DNA from: Candidatus Mailhella excrementigallinarum
Lineage (GTDB): Bacteria; Desulfobacterota; Desulfovibrionia; Desulfovibrionales; Desulfovibrionaceae
DNA length: 64,000 nucleotides
Assembly: GCA_944324075.1 (NCBI GenBank)
Contig: CALUUZ010000008.1
Span: forward strand, 1-64,000
Direction of reading: 5' to 3'
Below the pieces are notes generated by a model. It was not told the DNA's origin, did not search any database, and was given only the letters and a program-made list of their open reading frames with translations. Of this stretch, positions 49,722 through 58,950 are shown piece after piece. A program made the position numbers and the translations under genes. Position 1 is the stretch's first letter. Each line of letters starts with the position of its first letter.

Positions 49722-50057
49722 CTATCCGTCGGCTGCGGACTCAGTCGGCGGATGGGGCGACTGTGGATTGAAACATGCGCGTTCCTCCGCTCCGTCCTGC
49801 GCGGCATCCTCCGCTTCTCCTTCCCGTCCATCCCCGGATTCGGGGGAGAAGGGAACCAGCAGCCCCTGACGGTAGATCTCCACATCATGCCGGGCGCTGT
49901 CCAACTGTTCGCGGCAGGATGCCGCCAGAGCCAGCCCTTCCTTGTACAGCGCCACGCTCTGTTCCAGAGGGCAGTCACCCGCTTCCAGCGCGTCGACGAT
50001 GACGCCGAGGCGCTGGAGCTTTTCCTCAAAGCCCGGTTCTTCCTTTTTTCTTGCCAT
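49722..50057 (-). CDS. xseB: Exodeoxyribonuclease VII small subunit
   Basis: A 111-residue protein. The first about 70 residues are the XseB helical hairpin (FEEKLQRLGVIVDALEAGDC, PLEQSVALYKEGLALAASCR). The remaining about 40 residues form a polar tail longer than in the usual 75-85 residue proteins. It forms the multi-subunit nuclease with XseA, which is two genes upstream. Confidence 0.9.
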   Translation of the reverse strand: MARKKEEPGFEEKLQRLGVIVDALEAGDCPLEQSVALYKEGLALAASCREQLDSARHDVEIYRQGLLVPFSPESGDGREGEAEDAAQDGAEERACFNPQSPHPPTESAADG

Positions 50058-50083
50058 ATTCCTTCCAGGTTGATCGACGTGCC

Positions 50084-51121
50084 TTACTTTTTCCCGGCAT
50101 CTCCGTCCGTTTTCGCGGAAGCCGCGGCCGGAACGGCCTTTTTTGCGGAAGCGGCCTTCCGGGGAGCGGGCTGGGGCAGACGTTTCACTTCCGGGGTGGG
50201 GCCGCCCACCACCTGCAGCCTGTTTTCAAACAGGGGCATGATGTCCACGGCCACGCCCTGCACAAACAGCGAGGAATGCAGGTGCGGCCCGGTGACGCGC
50301 CCCGTGGCCCCGACCTTGCCGATGACCTGGCCCCGCCTGACTTTGTCGCCCTTTTTCACGGCAAAGGCGGACAAGTGTCCGTACATGCTCACCACGCCCT
50401 GCCCGTGATCGATGAACACGGCGTTGCCGGAATAATACTGCGCTTCGGCCAGAACCACCACCCCGTCCGCCACGGCCAGAATGGGCGTGCCCGTGGGGCC
50501 GCGCAGATCCGTGCCGGTATGCGGGGAGCGGGGCTGGCCGTTGAAGACCCTCCGCCCGGCGAAGGAACTGCTCACCGTGCCCCTGACCGGGCGCTGGAAG
50601 GGCAGCTTCCACGACGGAACGGGAGAGATGGCGGAGAGAACGGCTCCGGTATGCGCGCGGTCCTTTTCTATCTGTTTCCGGGCCTTGGGGGGCGGGGTGA
50701 CGAACTTCGGCTCCACGGAAAGCTGCTGTTCGATCCATTTTACCCTGAGCGGTGTCACCGTCAGCGTTCTGGAGCTTGTTTCGCCTTCGGAATCAGTAGC
50801 GCGGAGGGTAAGCGGCTGCTTTTTCACCTCGTCCAGAGGCACGCCGAGCATGACTGCGGCTTCCCAGCGGCCGGCTTCCTTCATGGGCTGGGCCTTTACC
50901 GGGATGGTTTTTCCTCTCCATTGCACTTCGGCGGAAAAGGGGGCGCTGTCCCTGCCGGTGACAACAAAGGCGTGTCCCTGGCTGACCTTTTCCGGCACGT
51001 TCCAGGAAGGAGCGGCGGAGGAAGGGACAGCCAGGGCGAGATTCAGCGACAGCGCCGCGCCGAGCAGCGCGGGGATGGCGCGCGCTGCTCGCGGGAAAGA
51101 AACGAGGGCGGAAAAGGGCAT
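50084..51121 (-). CDS. Exported M23 (LytM) peptidase
   Basis: A 345-residue protein with an N-terminal signal segment (hydrophobic residues about 15-35, ending SSAAPS). A beta-rich middle domain follows, then a C-terminal M23 domain with HTGTD and GPHLHSSL, so the zinc ligands are present. It is probably a periplasmic peptidoglycan endopeptidase. It is inserted between xseA and xseB with gaps of 9 and 26 bases, so it is cotranscribed with DNA repair and isoprenoid genes. Confidence 0.88.
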   Translation of the reverse strand: MPFSALVSFPRAARAIPALLGAALSLNLALAVPSSAAPSWNVPEKVSQGHAFVVTGRDSAPFSAEVQWRGKTIPVKAQPMKEAGRWEAAVMLGVPLDEVKKQPLTLRATDSEGETSSRTLTVTPLRVKWIEQQLSVEPKFVTPPPKARKQIEKDRAHTGAVLSAISPVPSWKLPFQRPVRGTVSSSFAGRRVFNGQPRSPHTGTDLRGPTGTPILAVADGVVVLAEAQYYSGNAVFIDHGQGVVSMYGHLSAFAVKKGDKVRRGQVIGKVGATGRVTGPHLHSSLFVQGVAVDIMPLFENRLQVVGGPTPEVKRLPQPAPRKAASAKKAVPAAASAKTDGDAGKK

Positions 51122-51130
51122 GGATTCCTC

Positions 51131-52591
51131 TCAGGCTTGGACTGGATGCAGGGCGATGATGTCGCTTTCCGCGGCGCCGTCCCGCAGTTCCATCCGGATG
51201 CGCTGGCCGGGCGCCAGCTCGTGAATGCTTTTCACTACATGCCCGTCCCGTGTGCGGGCAAGGGCGTAACCACGTTCCAGCGGCGCGAGGGGATTGACTC
51301 CCTTCAGCTTCAGAGCCAGCAGTTCAAGGGCGTGACCATGTTCCGACAGCAGGAAAGGGAACAGGCGATCAAGGCGGAAACACAGGTTTTCCGCATCACG
51401 CCGGGAACGGGAAAAAGCGGCCGCCGCCGCTCCGCCAAGGCGGGCGGACAGCGCCGCCAGCCCGCGGGCGCGGGTTTCCAGCGGAGCGCCTCCTCCGTGA
51501 CGGCACAGGCGTTCCTCCTGCCGTTCCGCACGGCGGCGGGCTTCGGCAAGGCGGAGATTCCAGCCCGAGTCAAGGCGGCGGAGCATGTCTTCCAGGCGCT
51601 CCCTCTGGCGCTGGAGGCGTCTGGCCGGAGAGAGCAGCGTCAGGGCGCGGAGTTCCTGCGTCAGGCGCAGGGTCAGGCGGCCGAACTTCCGCCGCATGGC
51701 TTCTTCGAGCAGGGATTCCGCATCATCAACGCGCTGCGCGTAGACGGATCGTTCCGGCCAGAGCATCTGGGCCGCATGGCTGGGCGTGGCGGCGGAACGG
51801 TCGGCCACGAAGTCCGCGATGCTGTGGTCGATTTCATGCCCCACCCCGGTCAGCACGGGCAGGCGGGATTCAAATATGGCGCGGGCCACGCGTTCGTCAT
51901 TGAAGGCCCACAGATCCTGAAGGGAGCCTCCTCCCCGGATGAGCACGATCAGATCGGCCCAGGCCTCGGCGTTGGCCTGCCCGATGGCTTCCGCCAGGAG
52001 GGGAGGGGCGTCGTCGCCCTGCACGGGGCTGGGGTAGATGCGGATGGAAGAGCCGAGGCCCCGTTCGGAGGAAATGCGGATGAAGTCGCGCACCGCCGCC
52101 CCGGTGGGCGCGGTGACGAGGGCCACCCGTTCGGGACAGGCGGGGAGGGGACGCTTGCGGCTCTGATCGAAATACCCCCTGGCCGCCAGCTTGCGCTTGA
52201 GTTCCTCCAGCGCCGCGGCCAGCAGGCCCTGCCCCGCTTCCTGAGCCAGTTCCACAATGAGCTGATGGCCCCCGCGCGGGCCGTAGACGGAAAGTCTTCC
52301 GGCGCAGATGATTTCCCGCCCGTTTTCCAGCGTGGCGGCGATACCCGGGCGCGGCCCGCCTTCCCATACTTCGCCCGTAAGGGGATCGAAACTCTCGGAC
52401 TCCCGCTGCTGGCCGCGGAACCAGACGCAGTTCAGCAGATCCGCGCCTTCCCTGAGGGAAAAATAGAGATGCCCGGAGGACGGACGGGAAAGGTTTGTGG
52501 TTTCTCCCCGCACCCACACGAAGGGAAAACGCTGCTCCACCATGCGGCGCAGCCGTTCGGTCAGTTCTCGTACGGAAAGAATATTGTCCAT
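51131..52591 (-). CDS. xseA: Exodeoxyribonuclease VII large subunit
   Basis: A 486-residue nuclease subunit. It has an N-terminal OB fold (FVWVRGETTNLSRPSSGHLY) and a catalytic core with VALVTAPTGAAVRDFIRI and IRGGGSLQDLWAFNDE. A long coiled-coil region follows, then GYALARTRDGHVVKS at the C-terminus. ATG at 52591 is chosen over an upstream TTG two codons earlier. First gene of the operon to dxs. Confidence 0.95.
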   Translation of the reverse strand: MDNILSVRELTERLRRMVEQRFPFVWVRGETTNLSRPSSGHLYFSLREGADLLNCVWFRGQQRESESFDPLTGEVWEGGPRPGIAATLENGREIICAGRLSVYGPRGGHQLIVELAQEAGQGLLAAALEELKRKLAARGYFDQSRKRPLPACPERVALVTAPTGAAVRDFIRISSERGLGSSIRIYPSPVQGDDAPPLLAEAIGQANAEAWADLIVLIRGGGSLQDLWAFNDERVARAIFESRLPVLTGVGHEIDHSIADFVADRSAATPSHAAQMLWPERSVYAQRVDDAESLLEEAMRRKFGRLTLRLTQELRALTLLSPARRLQRQRERLEDMLRRLDSGWNLRLAEARRRAERQEERLCRHGGGAPLETRARGLAALSARLGGAAAAAFSRSRRDAENLCFRLDRLFPFLLSEHGHALELLALKLKGVNPLAPLERGYALARTRDGHVVKSIHELAPGQRIRMELRDGAAESDIIALHPVQA

Positions 52592-52636
52592 GCGCAAAAA
52601 TTCCGGTGGCGGTGAGGGCGTTGCCCCAAGTTCTGA

Positions 52637-52685
52637 CGGGGGAGAGATTCTCCCCCGGGGCTGCTGACAACGTCAGCAGCCCCGG
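52637..52685 (-). other. Two overlapping hairpins between proS and xseA
   Basis: Arms CCGGGGCTGCTGAC (52655-52668) and GTCAGCAGCCCCGG (52672-52685) make a perfect 14 bp stem with a 3-base loop. Arms 52637-52645 and 52649-52657 make a second 9 bp stem. The two share bases 52655-52657, so they compete. No T-run follows on the minus strand. Confidence 0.55.
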
Positions 52686-52849
52686 AAATCGGGAGCAGGT
52701 CGCGGCCTGGACGGCGCAAACACCGCAAAGCGGGGCCTGCCATCAGTCCGGGGGGAGATTCTCTCTTTCGAATCCCCATCATGACACATGGTGTCGCAAT
52801 TGGGGAGCAGGGGAGTTCGAGGGGGCGAGGAGCCCCTCAAGGGCGTTCC

Positions 52850-54589
52850 TTATCTCTGCCAACTGTCAAGAACTCCCTGCCAGAAGCCGGGGAAGGCGTC
52901 GGCAAAGGTCTCGGCGGGCAGAGCGGATTTTTCCCCGGTACGGCGGTTCTTGGTTTCCACCTTCCCGCCGGCGAGGCTCTTGCCGCCCACGACAATCTGG
53001 GCGGGCAGGCCGATGAGATCGGCGTCCTTGAACTTGACGCCGGGGCGTTCCTCACGGTCGTCGTACAGCACTTCCAGCCCCAGTTCCTCGAGAAAGGCAT
53101 GGATTTCGTCGGCTTTTGCGCTGACCTCGGCATTTTTCGGATCAAGATTGATCAGATGCACGTCAAAGGGAGCCAGAGGCGGCGGGAACATGATGCCGCC
53201 CTCGTCGAAGTTCTGTTCGATGCAGGCGGCCACCACACGGGACACGCCGATGCCGTAGCAGCCCATGATCATGGGCTTTTCCCTGCCGTTTTCGTCCAGG
53301 AACACGGCCTTCATGGATTCACTGTATTTTGTGCCCAGCTTGAAGATGTGCCCGACTTCGATGCCGCGCTTGAGTTCCACGGGCCTGCCGCAGCAGGGAC
53401 AGGGATCGCCCGCCACGGCGTTGCGGATATCGGCCCATTCGATGGGCAGGGTGACATCACGGTGCAGGTCCAGATGCCGCACATGGGCATCCGCCCTGTT
53501 GGCTCCGGCGATCCAGTCGTTGCCGGCTGCAAGTTCGTTGTCGGCGTAAATCCTGTCCACGCCCCGCAATCCCACCGGCCCGGCAAAGCCCACGGGCGCG
53601 CCCGTCCATGCCTGCACCTGTTCGGGCGAGGCAAAGCGGATATCGTCCGCGCCGACCAGCTTGCGCAGCTTGATTTCATTGAGTTCGCGGTCGCCGCGGA
53701 TGAGCGCGGCCACGGGCGTGCCGTCCGCGACGAGGAGCAGGGTCTTGATCAGCCTTGCCGGATCGGCCCCGAGGAAGGAGCAGACTTCTTCCACCGAGTG
53801 CTGACCCGGGGTGGAGACTGTTTCAGGAGCGGGACATTCGCTTCTGTCGGGAACATATCCGGTGACCACGGGCGCGCGCTCCACATTGGCGGCCCATGCG
53901 CACTCGGGCCAGCCCGTGCAGGAGGCGATGGTGTCCTCGCCGGTGTCGGCCAGCACCATGAACTCGTGGGAGAAGTTGCCGCCGATGGCTCCGGTGTCGG
54001 CTTCCACCTGCCGGAAACTCAGCGCCATGCCGGAGAAAATCCGGTGGTAGGCGTCGCGCATGGCGGCATAGCTTCTGTCCGCTCCCGCGTCGTCGCAGTC
54101 GAAGGAGTAGGCGTCCTTCATCATGAATTCGCGGCCGCGCATGAGGCCGAAACGGGGGCGCAGCTCGTCGCGGAACTTGGTCTGAATCTGGTAGAGGTTC
54201 AGGGGGAGCTGACGATAGGAACGCACTTCGCCGCGCAGCAGATCCGTGATCACTTCTTCATGCGTGGGGCCGAGGCAATAGTCGCGCTCATTGCGATCCT
54301 TGAAGCGCAGCAACTGATCGCCGAATTTCTCCCAGCGGCCCGTCTCGATCCACAGGTCGGCGGGAATGACCATGGGCATGAGCGCTTCGCAGGCTCCGGC
54401 GGCGTTCATTTCCCGACGCACGATGTTCTTGGCCCTTTCCAGCGTGCGCAGTCCCAGCGGCAGCCATGTGTAGATGCCGGAGGTGAGCTTGCGGATCATG
54501 CCCGCCCGCACCAGCAGCTTGTGGCTGACCACTTCCGCATCGGCGGGGGCCTCCTTCAGAGTGGGAATATAGTAGCGGCTCCAGCGCAT
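52850..54589 (-). CDS. proS: Prolyl-tRNA synthetase
   Basis: A 579-residue class II synthetase of the bacterial type. It starts [19 protein letters not shown], with motif 2 region [20 protein letters not shown] and motif 3 [18 protein letters not shown]. The insertion domain between motifs 2 and 3 ([20 protein letters not shown]) is the YbaK-like editing domain. The gene lies behind ispG and rarD in the same direction. Confidence 0.97.
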   Translation of the reverse strand: MRWSRYYIPTLKEAPADAEVVSHKLLVRAGMIRKLTSGIYTWLPLGLRTLERAKNIVRREMNAAGACEALMPMVIPADLWIETGRWEKFGDQLLRFKDRNERDYCLGPTHEEVITDLLRGEVRSYRQLPLNLYQIQTKFRDELRPRFGLMRGREFMMKDAYSFDCDDAGADRSYAAMRDAYHRIFSGMALSFRQVEADTGAIGGNFSHEFMVLADTGEDTIASCTGWPECAWAANVERAPVVTGYVPDRSECPAPETVSTPGQHSVEEVCSFLGADPARLIKTLLLVADGTPVAALIRGDRELNEIKLRKLVGADDIRFASPEQVQAWTGAPVGFAGPVGLRGVDRIYADNELAAGNDWIAGANRADAHVRHLDLHRDVTLPIEWADIRNAVAGDPCPCCGRPVELKRGIEVGHIFKLGTKYSESMKAVFLDENGREKPMIMGCYGIGVSRVVAACIEQNFDEGGIMFPPPLAPFDVHLINLDPKNAEVSAKADEIHAFLEELGLEVLYDDREERPGVKFKDADLIGLPAQIVVGGKSLAGGKVETKNRRTGEKSALPAETFADAFPGFWQGVLDSWQR

Positions 54590-54658
54590 GAACTACCTCG
54601 GATAAAATGGGGTTGGAGGATTGGCTCCGGCCGGGAAACGGCGCGGGGCGGAAAGGGA

Positions 54659-55744
54659 TCAGGCTCCGCGCTCGGCCAGCAGCCTGTCCAGCTCTTCCAG
54701 AAAAGCCGCCAGCAGGGCATCCTGCCCGCGCACGCTGCGCAGCACTTCGCCCTTGCGGAAAATCACGCCCCTGTCGCGTCCCCCGGCCAGGCCGAGATCG
54801 GCTTCACGGGCCTCGCCCGGGCCGTTGACCACGCAGCCCATGACGGCCAGCCTGAGGTCGGCGCGCCGTGCGGCGGGGCTGCTCTGCACATGATCCTCCA
54901 CGGCGGAGGCCAGGGCGATAAGGTCGATTTCCGTACGGCCGCAGGTGGGGCAGGAGACGATTTCCGGCCCGCGTGAGCGCAGTCCGGCGGCGCGCAGGAT
55001 TTCCCACGCCACCGCCACTTCCTTCACGGGGTCGGCGGTGAGCGAGACGCGCAGTGTATCGCCTATGCCGTCAAAAAGCAAAACCCCCAGTCCCACTGCG
55101 GATTTCACCGTTCCGCGCATCAGTGTGCCGGCTTCGGTCACGCCGATATGCAGGGGGTAGTCGCAGCGTTCGGCCATAAGCCGGTACGCGGCCACGCAGT
55201 CCGCCACGGAGGAGGACTTGAGGGACACCTTGATGTCATGAAAGCCGCGCTGTTCCAGCAGGCGGACATGGCCGAGGGCGCTTTCCACAAGAGCTTCGGG
55301 CGTGGGGCCGCCGAAACGCGCGAGCAGTTCCTTTTCCACCGATCCGCTGTTGACGCCCACCCGGATGACGGCATGGTGCGACCTGGCGGCGTCCGCCAGA
55401 ATGTCCACATGGCGCTTGCCGCCGATATTGCCGGGATTGATGCGCAGGGCGGGCAGCCCCGCTTCCAGCGCGGCCACGGCCAGCCTGTGGTCGAAGTGGA
55501 TATCCGCGACCAGGGGGAGCGGGGAACGTTCATTGATGAAACGCAGCGCGGCGGCCGCAGCGTCGTCCGGCACGGCCAGCCGGGCGATCTCGCAGCCGGC
55601 GTCGGCCAGGGCGCGGAGCTGGCGCAGCGTGGCGTCCGCGTCACGGGTATCGGTGTTGGTCATGCTCTGTACGAGTACGGGATGTCCGCCGCCCAGCGTC
55701 AGGGGGCCGATTTTCAGAACACGGGTATGATCGCGGTGGGCCAT
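54659..55744 (-). CDS. ispG: 4-hydroxy-3-methylbut-2-enyl-diphosphate synthase
   Basis: A 361-residue iron-sulfur enzyme of the MEP pathway. It has the GcpE start region PVLVQSMTNTDTRD, cysteines CPTCGR and CVVNGPGEA that hold the [4Fe-4S] cluster, and the late LGLAGG. The start at 55744 has AAGGGAG upstream; the longer frame overlaps rarD and is not supported. The gap from rarD is 4 bases. Confidence 0.95.
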   Translation of the reverse strand: MAHRDHTRVLKIGPLTLGGGHPVLVQSMTNTDTRDADATLRQLRALADAGCEIARLAVPDDAAAAALRFINERSPLPLVADIHFDHRLAVAALEAGLPALRINPGNIGGKRHVDILADAARSHHAVIRVGVNSGSVEKELLARFGGPTPEALVESALGHVRLLEQRGFHDIKVSLKSSSVADCVAAYRLMAERCDYPLHIGVTEAGTLMRGTVKSAVGLGVLLFDGIGDTLRVSLTADPVKEVAVAWEILRAAGLRSRGPEIVSCPTCGRTEIDLIALASAVEDHVQSSPAARRADLRLAVMGCVVNGPGEAREADLGLAGGRDRGVIFRKGEVLRSVRGQDALLAAFLEELDRLLAERGA

Positions 55745-55748
55745 GTTG

Positions 55749-56690
55749 TCATGCTCCCTTTTCCGCGCGGAGGGCGGCTGCCTCATGCCGCATCCGCGCC
55801 AGAGTTTGCAGGGCGTCCCGCGTATAGATGGCAAGGGCGCACCAGATCAGGGGGAAGGCTGCCATATCCGAACTTTCCAGCCGTTCTCCCAGCAGGGTGA
55901 CGGCAAACAGGAAATTCAGGCTGGGGCTGACGTATTGCAGAATGCCCAGCGTCGCCAGGGTGACGCGCTGGGCCGCGTAGCCGAAAAGCTGAAGGGGAAT
56001 GGCCGTGAACAGGGCCGTACCCGCCAGCAGCAGCGGCCTGGAGATGCCATGCCCGGCCAGCGCCCCGAAATCGTGCGGATGCGCCCAGGCCAGCCAGGCC
56101 AGGGCAAAGGGAGCCAGAAACACAAGTTCCGCCGTGAGGCCGGGGGCTGCGCCCACACGCAGGGTTTTCTGGAAAAACCCATACAGGGCGAAGCTGGCGG
56201 AAACAACCAGCGCCAGCCACGGCACATGCCCGTATACCACGATTTTCCAGCTCACGCCCGTCAGCGCGATCAGAATGGCGAGCGTCTGGGCGCGGCTCAG
56301 GCGTTCTCCCAGCAGAAAACGGCCCATGAGGACATTGAGCAGGGGAGTGATGAAATAGCCGAGGCTGGCCTCCACCACGCGCCCGGTGTTCACGCCCCAG
56401 AGAAAGAAACCCCAGTTGAGGGAAAGCAGCGCCGCGCAGAGCGCCAGACGGGGGGCCTCCCGCCGCGAGCGCAGGGCGGAGACGAGTTCCGGCAGCCGCC
56501 GGGTGGCGGCGAGCAGCCCGATCAGCAGAAGCAGGGACCACAGCATGCGGTGGGCCAGAATGGTTACGGCGGGCAGGGCGGCGAGCTGGTGCCAGTACAG
56601 CACGGCGACACCCCAGAGGATATGGGCGGAACAGCCCGCAAGAGTGCCGGAAAGGGAAGCGTCGCGTATGGCAGCACGTTGAAGGAGCAT
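55749..56690 (-). CDS. rarD: EamA-family transporter RarD
   Basis: A 313-residue protein with about ten membrane helices. The early WGVAVLYWHQLAALPAVTIL, AHRMLWSLLLL and FFLWGVNTGRVVEASLGYFI are typical of RarD (DMT superfamily). The substrate is unknown. It is followed directly by ispG, so the two are likely cotranscribed. Confidence 0.85.
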   Translation of the reverse strand: MLLQRAAIRDASLSGTLAGCSAHILWGVAVLYWHQLAALPAVTILAHRMLWSLLLLIGLLAATRRLPELVSALRSRREAPRLALCAALLSLNWGFFLWGVNTGRVVEASLGYFITPLLNVLMGRFLLGERLSRAQTLAILIALTGVSWKIVVYGHVPWLALVVSASFALYGFFQKTLRVGAAPGLTAELVFLAPFALAWLAWAHPHDFGALAGHGISRPLLLAGTALFTAIPLQLFGYAAQRVTLATLGILQYVSPSLNFLFAVTLLGERLESSDMAAFPLIWCALAIYTRDALQTLARMRHEAAALRAEKGA

Positions 56691-56774
56691 GGAAGGTCCG
56701 TTGGATTCGGAAGGGGGAAAACTCCGGCGGGAGCGGATATGCCTGCGCCGCGCGTTTCATGCGGGAATCAAAAT

Positions 56775-56816
56775 ATGCGCGCGATCCACGGCTTTCTTTC
56801 CGTGGATCGCGCGCAT
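56775..56816 (-). terminator. Terminator of the SLOG-like gene
   Basis: A perfect 17 bp stem (56775-56791 with 56800-56816) around an 8-base loop. On the minus strand the stem is followed by ATTTTG. It ends the unit that contains the gene at 56889. Confidence 0.7.
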
Positions 56817-56888
56817 GCGTCCGTTCTGTGCCGTCCTGTCCCCGCGCGGGGGATGCCCGTCCCGCGCTGGCGCGGAACCGGCCGCGCG

Positions 56889-57443
56889 TCAGCGGGAGAA
56901 GGAGCGGCTGTACAGATCGGCGATGGCCTTGCGGCCTTCCGCTTCAAGAAAGCGGGTGCCCGTGGCGGTGAAATGAGCGTGGGCGATGACCGGGTCCTTT
57001 TCCGTCACCCAGTCTTCTCTGGTCCAGCGGAACCAGTCATTGCGCTCCTGATCGAAGACCAGCAGAGGCTTGTTGCACAGCTTGGCGAATTCCGCGCCCC
57101 AGCCTGTGCCGCCCTTGACGGTCTTGTCTTCCTGAATGCTGCCTACCACGATGACTTCCTGCCCGCTGCTGACCTGCCAGCAGATGGACTGGAGCACCTT
57201 GCGGAACATGGGAGCCCGGGTGTATTCGCGGCCCATGAGGCGGGAAACGTAGGTCATGCTCACATCCTTGAGGGCCAGCTCGTCGCTGGTCAGCACGCGC
57301 ACGCCGCGCTTGCGTTCCAGTTGATGGCCTTCAAAGCTGAAGTTGACTTCCTCAATGCCCCACGCTTCGGCCTGCGCCCCGAAAAACTGTTCGGTGCCGG
57401 CCGCTCCGCCGCTGAAGAGAACACACTGTTTTGGGTCGAGCAT
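56889..57443 (-). CDS. SLOG/TIR-like Rossmann-fold protein of unknown function
   Basis: A 184-residue soluble protein. The N-terminus LFSGGAAGTEQFFGAQAEAW then NFSFEGHQLER resembles the SLOG/YpsA nucleotide-binding superfamily, with a GGA.G motif after strand 1. Later SSGQEVIVVGSIQEDKTVKG and GGTGWGAEFAKLCNKPLLVF give a second conserved patch. There are no membrane segments. AGGAA precedes the ATG. It stands alone between the SlyB-like gene and the terminator. Nucleotide-derivative binding is plausible; a function is not known. Confidence 0.65.
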   Translation of the reverse strand: MLDPKQCVLFSGGAAGTEQFFGAQAEAWGIEEVNFSFEGHQLERKRGVRVLTSDELALKDVSMTYVSRLMGREYTRAPMFRKVLQSICWQVSSGQEVIVVGSIQEDKTVKGGTGWGAEFAKLCNKPLLVFDQERNDWFRWTREDWVTEKDPVIAHAHFTATGTRFLEAEGRKAIADLYSRSFSR

Positions 57444-57545
57444 TCTTTCCTCCCGTCCGCCTGCTGTTTGGTGAATTATGGAGTTGCCTGTAGGTGAACC
57501 GCCTCCCGGGGCGGGGCGGCTTCCGACTTTGGTGAGCCGGCCGCG

Positions 57546-58028
57546 TCAGCGGGGGGCGACGCGCGTTGTGCCGTTGCCGCGCATGACCATGACATGCTGG
57601 CCGGGGGTGAACGTCATGTCCGCGCCCTGCACCACGGCCAGAGTCCGGCCGCTGTCGAGCCTGACCACAACTTCCACACCGGTTTGGTTGCCGATATTGT
57701 TGGCTCCCGCCGCGCCCAGCGCCGCACCGCCGAGGGCGCCGACCACCGTGGCGATGGTGCGGCCGCTTCCGCCTCCGATGGCGTTGCCGAGCACGCCGCC
57801 GAGCACGCCGCCGGCGCCGGCACCGATGAGTTCCTTGCCGGAGTTTTCATCGTTGATGCGGACATGGCGGAATGAAACCACCGTGCCGTATTCCACGTCG
57901 TAGGAGCCCTGAGCGCCGCTGACGGCATAATCGCTGCCGCCCACGCGGGGAGTGCAGCCTCCCGCCAGGGGAGAAGCGATCAGAAGCAGAGCCAGAAGGG
58001 CCGGGAGTGTTTTTCTACAGCCGTGCAT
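57546..58028 (-). CDS. SlyB/Pcp-like glycine-zipper outer-membrane lipoprotein
   Basis: A 160-residue lipoprotein. The signal peptide ends in lipobox LAGGC with the lipidated Cys at 25. A glycine-zipper segment (GAGAGGVLGGVLGNAIGGGS, residues about 69-110) forms two short membrane-inserting helices. The C-terminal half has VVRLDSGRTLAVVQG, typical of SlyB/Pcp. These proteins sit in the outer-membrane inner leaflet and help keep envelope integrity. Confidence 0.85.
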   Translation of the reverse strand: MHGCRKTLPALLALLLIASPLAGGCTPRVGGSDYAVSGAQGSYDVEYGTVVSFRHVRINDENSGKELIGAGAGGVLGGVLGNAIGGGSGRTIATVVGALGGAALGAAGANNIGNQTGVEVVVRLDSGRTLAVVQGADMTFTPGQHVMVMRGNGTTRVAPR

Positions 58029-58190
58029 AACTGCCTCATGTCTTGTTGACTTTGTCGTTGAAGAAAACCGGAATCCGGTTCCCCGCCATGCGCGGGCGGG
58101 CTGGAATGTTCAGAATTCATTGTATCCAGCTTGGATTTAAAGTCCAGTTAAGAGGCACGGCGGCCGAAAGGGACGGCGGACGGAACTCTA

Positions 58191-58219
58191 AAAAAAACCC
58201 CGGAAGACCGGGGCTTTTA
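58191..58219 (-). terminator. Rho-independent terminator of the RRM gene
   Basis: CCCCGG and CCGGGG pair around AAGA, with seven A on the left and TTTT on the right. On the minus strand it ends the RRM gene. The symmetry could allow action on both strands. Confidence 0.88.
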
Positions 58220-58257
58220 TTCCGTATGACGGCGGTGCCGCTCAGCGCGGCAGCCCG

Positions 58258-58524
58258 CTAGTAACGGGGAGGACGCGGAGCGCGGGGCTTCGCTTCGTTG
58301 ACGCGAAGGGTGCGCCCGCCGAAGGAGGCATTGTCAAGCGCTTCAATAGCAGCCGACGCGCCGGGTTCTTCCATTTCGACGAAGCCGAAACCGCGGGCGC
58401 GGCCGGTTTCGCGATCGTTCACCAGTTTGACGGAGAGCACTTCCCCGTGTTCAGCAAAAAGGTTCTGCACCTGTTCTTCGGTGGCGGACCAGGGAAGGTT
58501 CCCGACATAAATAGACTTGGCCAT
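58258..58524 (-). CDS. Single-domain RRM RNA-binding protein
   Basis: An 88-residue protein that is one RNA recognition motif. RNP2 is SIYVGNLPWSA near the start, and RNP1 is RGFGFVEM at about residues 44-51. The tail PRAPRPPRY is basic. These small bacterial RRM proteins resemble cyanobacterial cold-induced Rbp proteins, and are common in Desulfovibrio and relatives. The role is probably in RNA stability at low temperature. Confidence 0.93.
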   Translation of the reverse strand: MAKSIYVGNLPWSATEEQVQNLFAEHGEVLSVKLVNDRETGRARGFGFVEMEEPGASAAIEALDNASFGGRTLRVNEAKPRAPRPPRY

Positions 58525-58950
58525 AGAAAAAAAACCTCAACGAAAAAAACATCGACTGCCACGCGCTGTTCGGACAAACCTATGCCCCCGCATGGACTCC
58601 TTGTAGGGAAGGCTTGCCTCAAGAAAGAGGGCAAGTCAACAGGAATCGAGTTTTTTTTCTGGAAAATATGCCGGAAAAATTACGTTTTTGTCGAAAAAGC
58701 TTCCTCCCGCACAGAGGGATGGCGCTTTTCCGGGCTGTATTTGTTCATTTTTTTGCAAAGTCGGAAATGGATGAAAAAATATTTGCGCGGAGGCCCCATT
58801 GAGCGTCTGAACAGTGAAAAAAACAGCCCGCCTGCGGCTGCGGCTTCAGGCGTGAAGCCCGCGAGCCGGAACACCTTGTCCGGATCTGATGCTTTCAACG
58901 GTAAAACGCTCTGAAGTCTGACAGGCAGGCATTTTCAGGCATGGCATGCG
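58525..58950. other. Spacer between RRM gene and mutL
   Basis: 426 bases without a gene. The RRM gene promoter and leader should lie in its first part. A long AT-rich stretch (58640-58800) has no clear features, and repeat R8 is near mutL. Open frames here are low-complexity. Confidence 0.55.
58828..58913 (-). repeat. Dispersed structured repeat, copy R8 (truncated)
   Basis: Inverted copy with CTGCGGCTGCGGCTTCAGGC, GTGAAGCCCGCGAGCCGGAA, and GGTAAAACGCTCTG at the CTAGAGC-type end. The right half is lost. Confidence 0.65.

Noticed and set aside
50051..52615. 854-residue plus-strand frame
   Set aside because: Antisense to xseA and the M23 peptidase; low-complexity and without motifs.
58447..58914. 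155-residue plus-strand frame between RRM and mutL
   Set aside because: It overlaps the RRM gene start antisense and repeat R8, with no family features.
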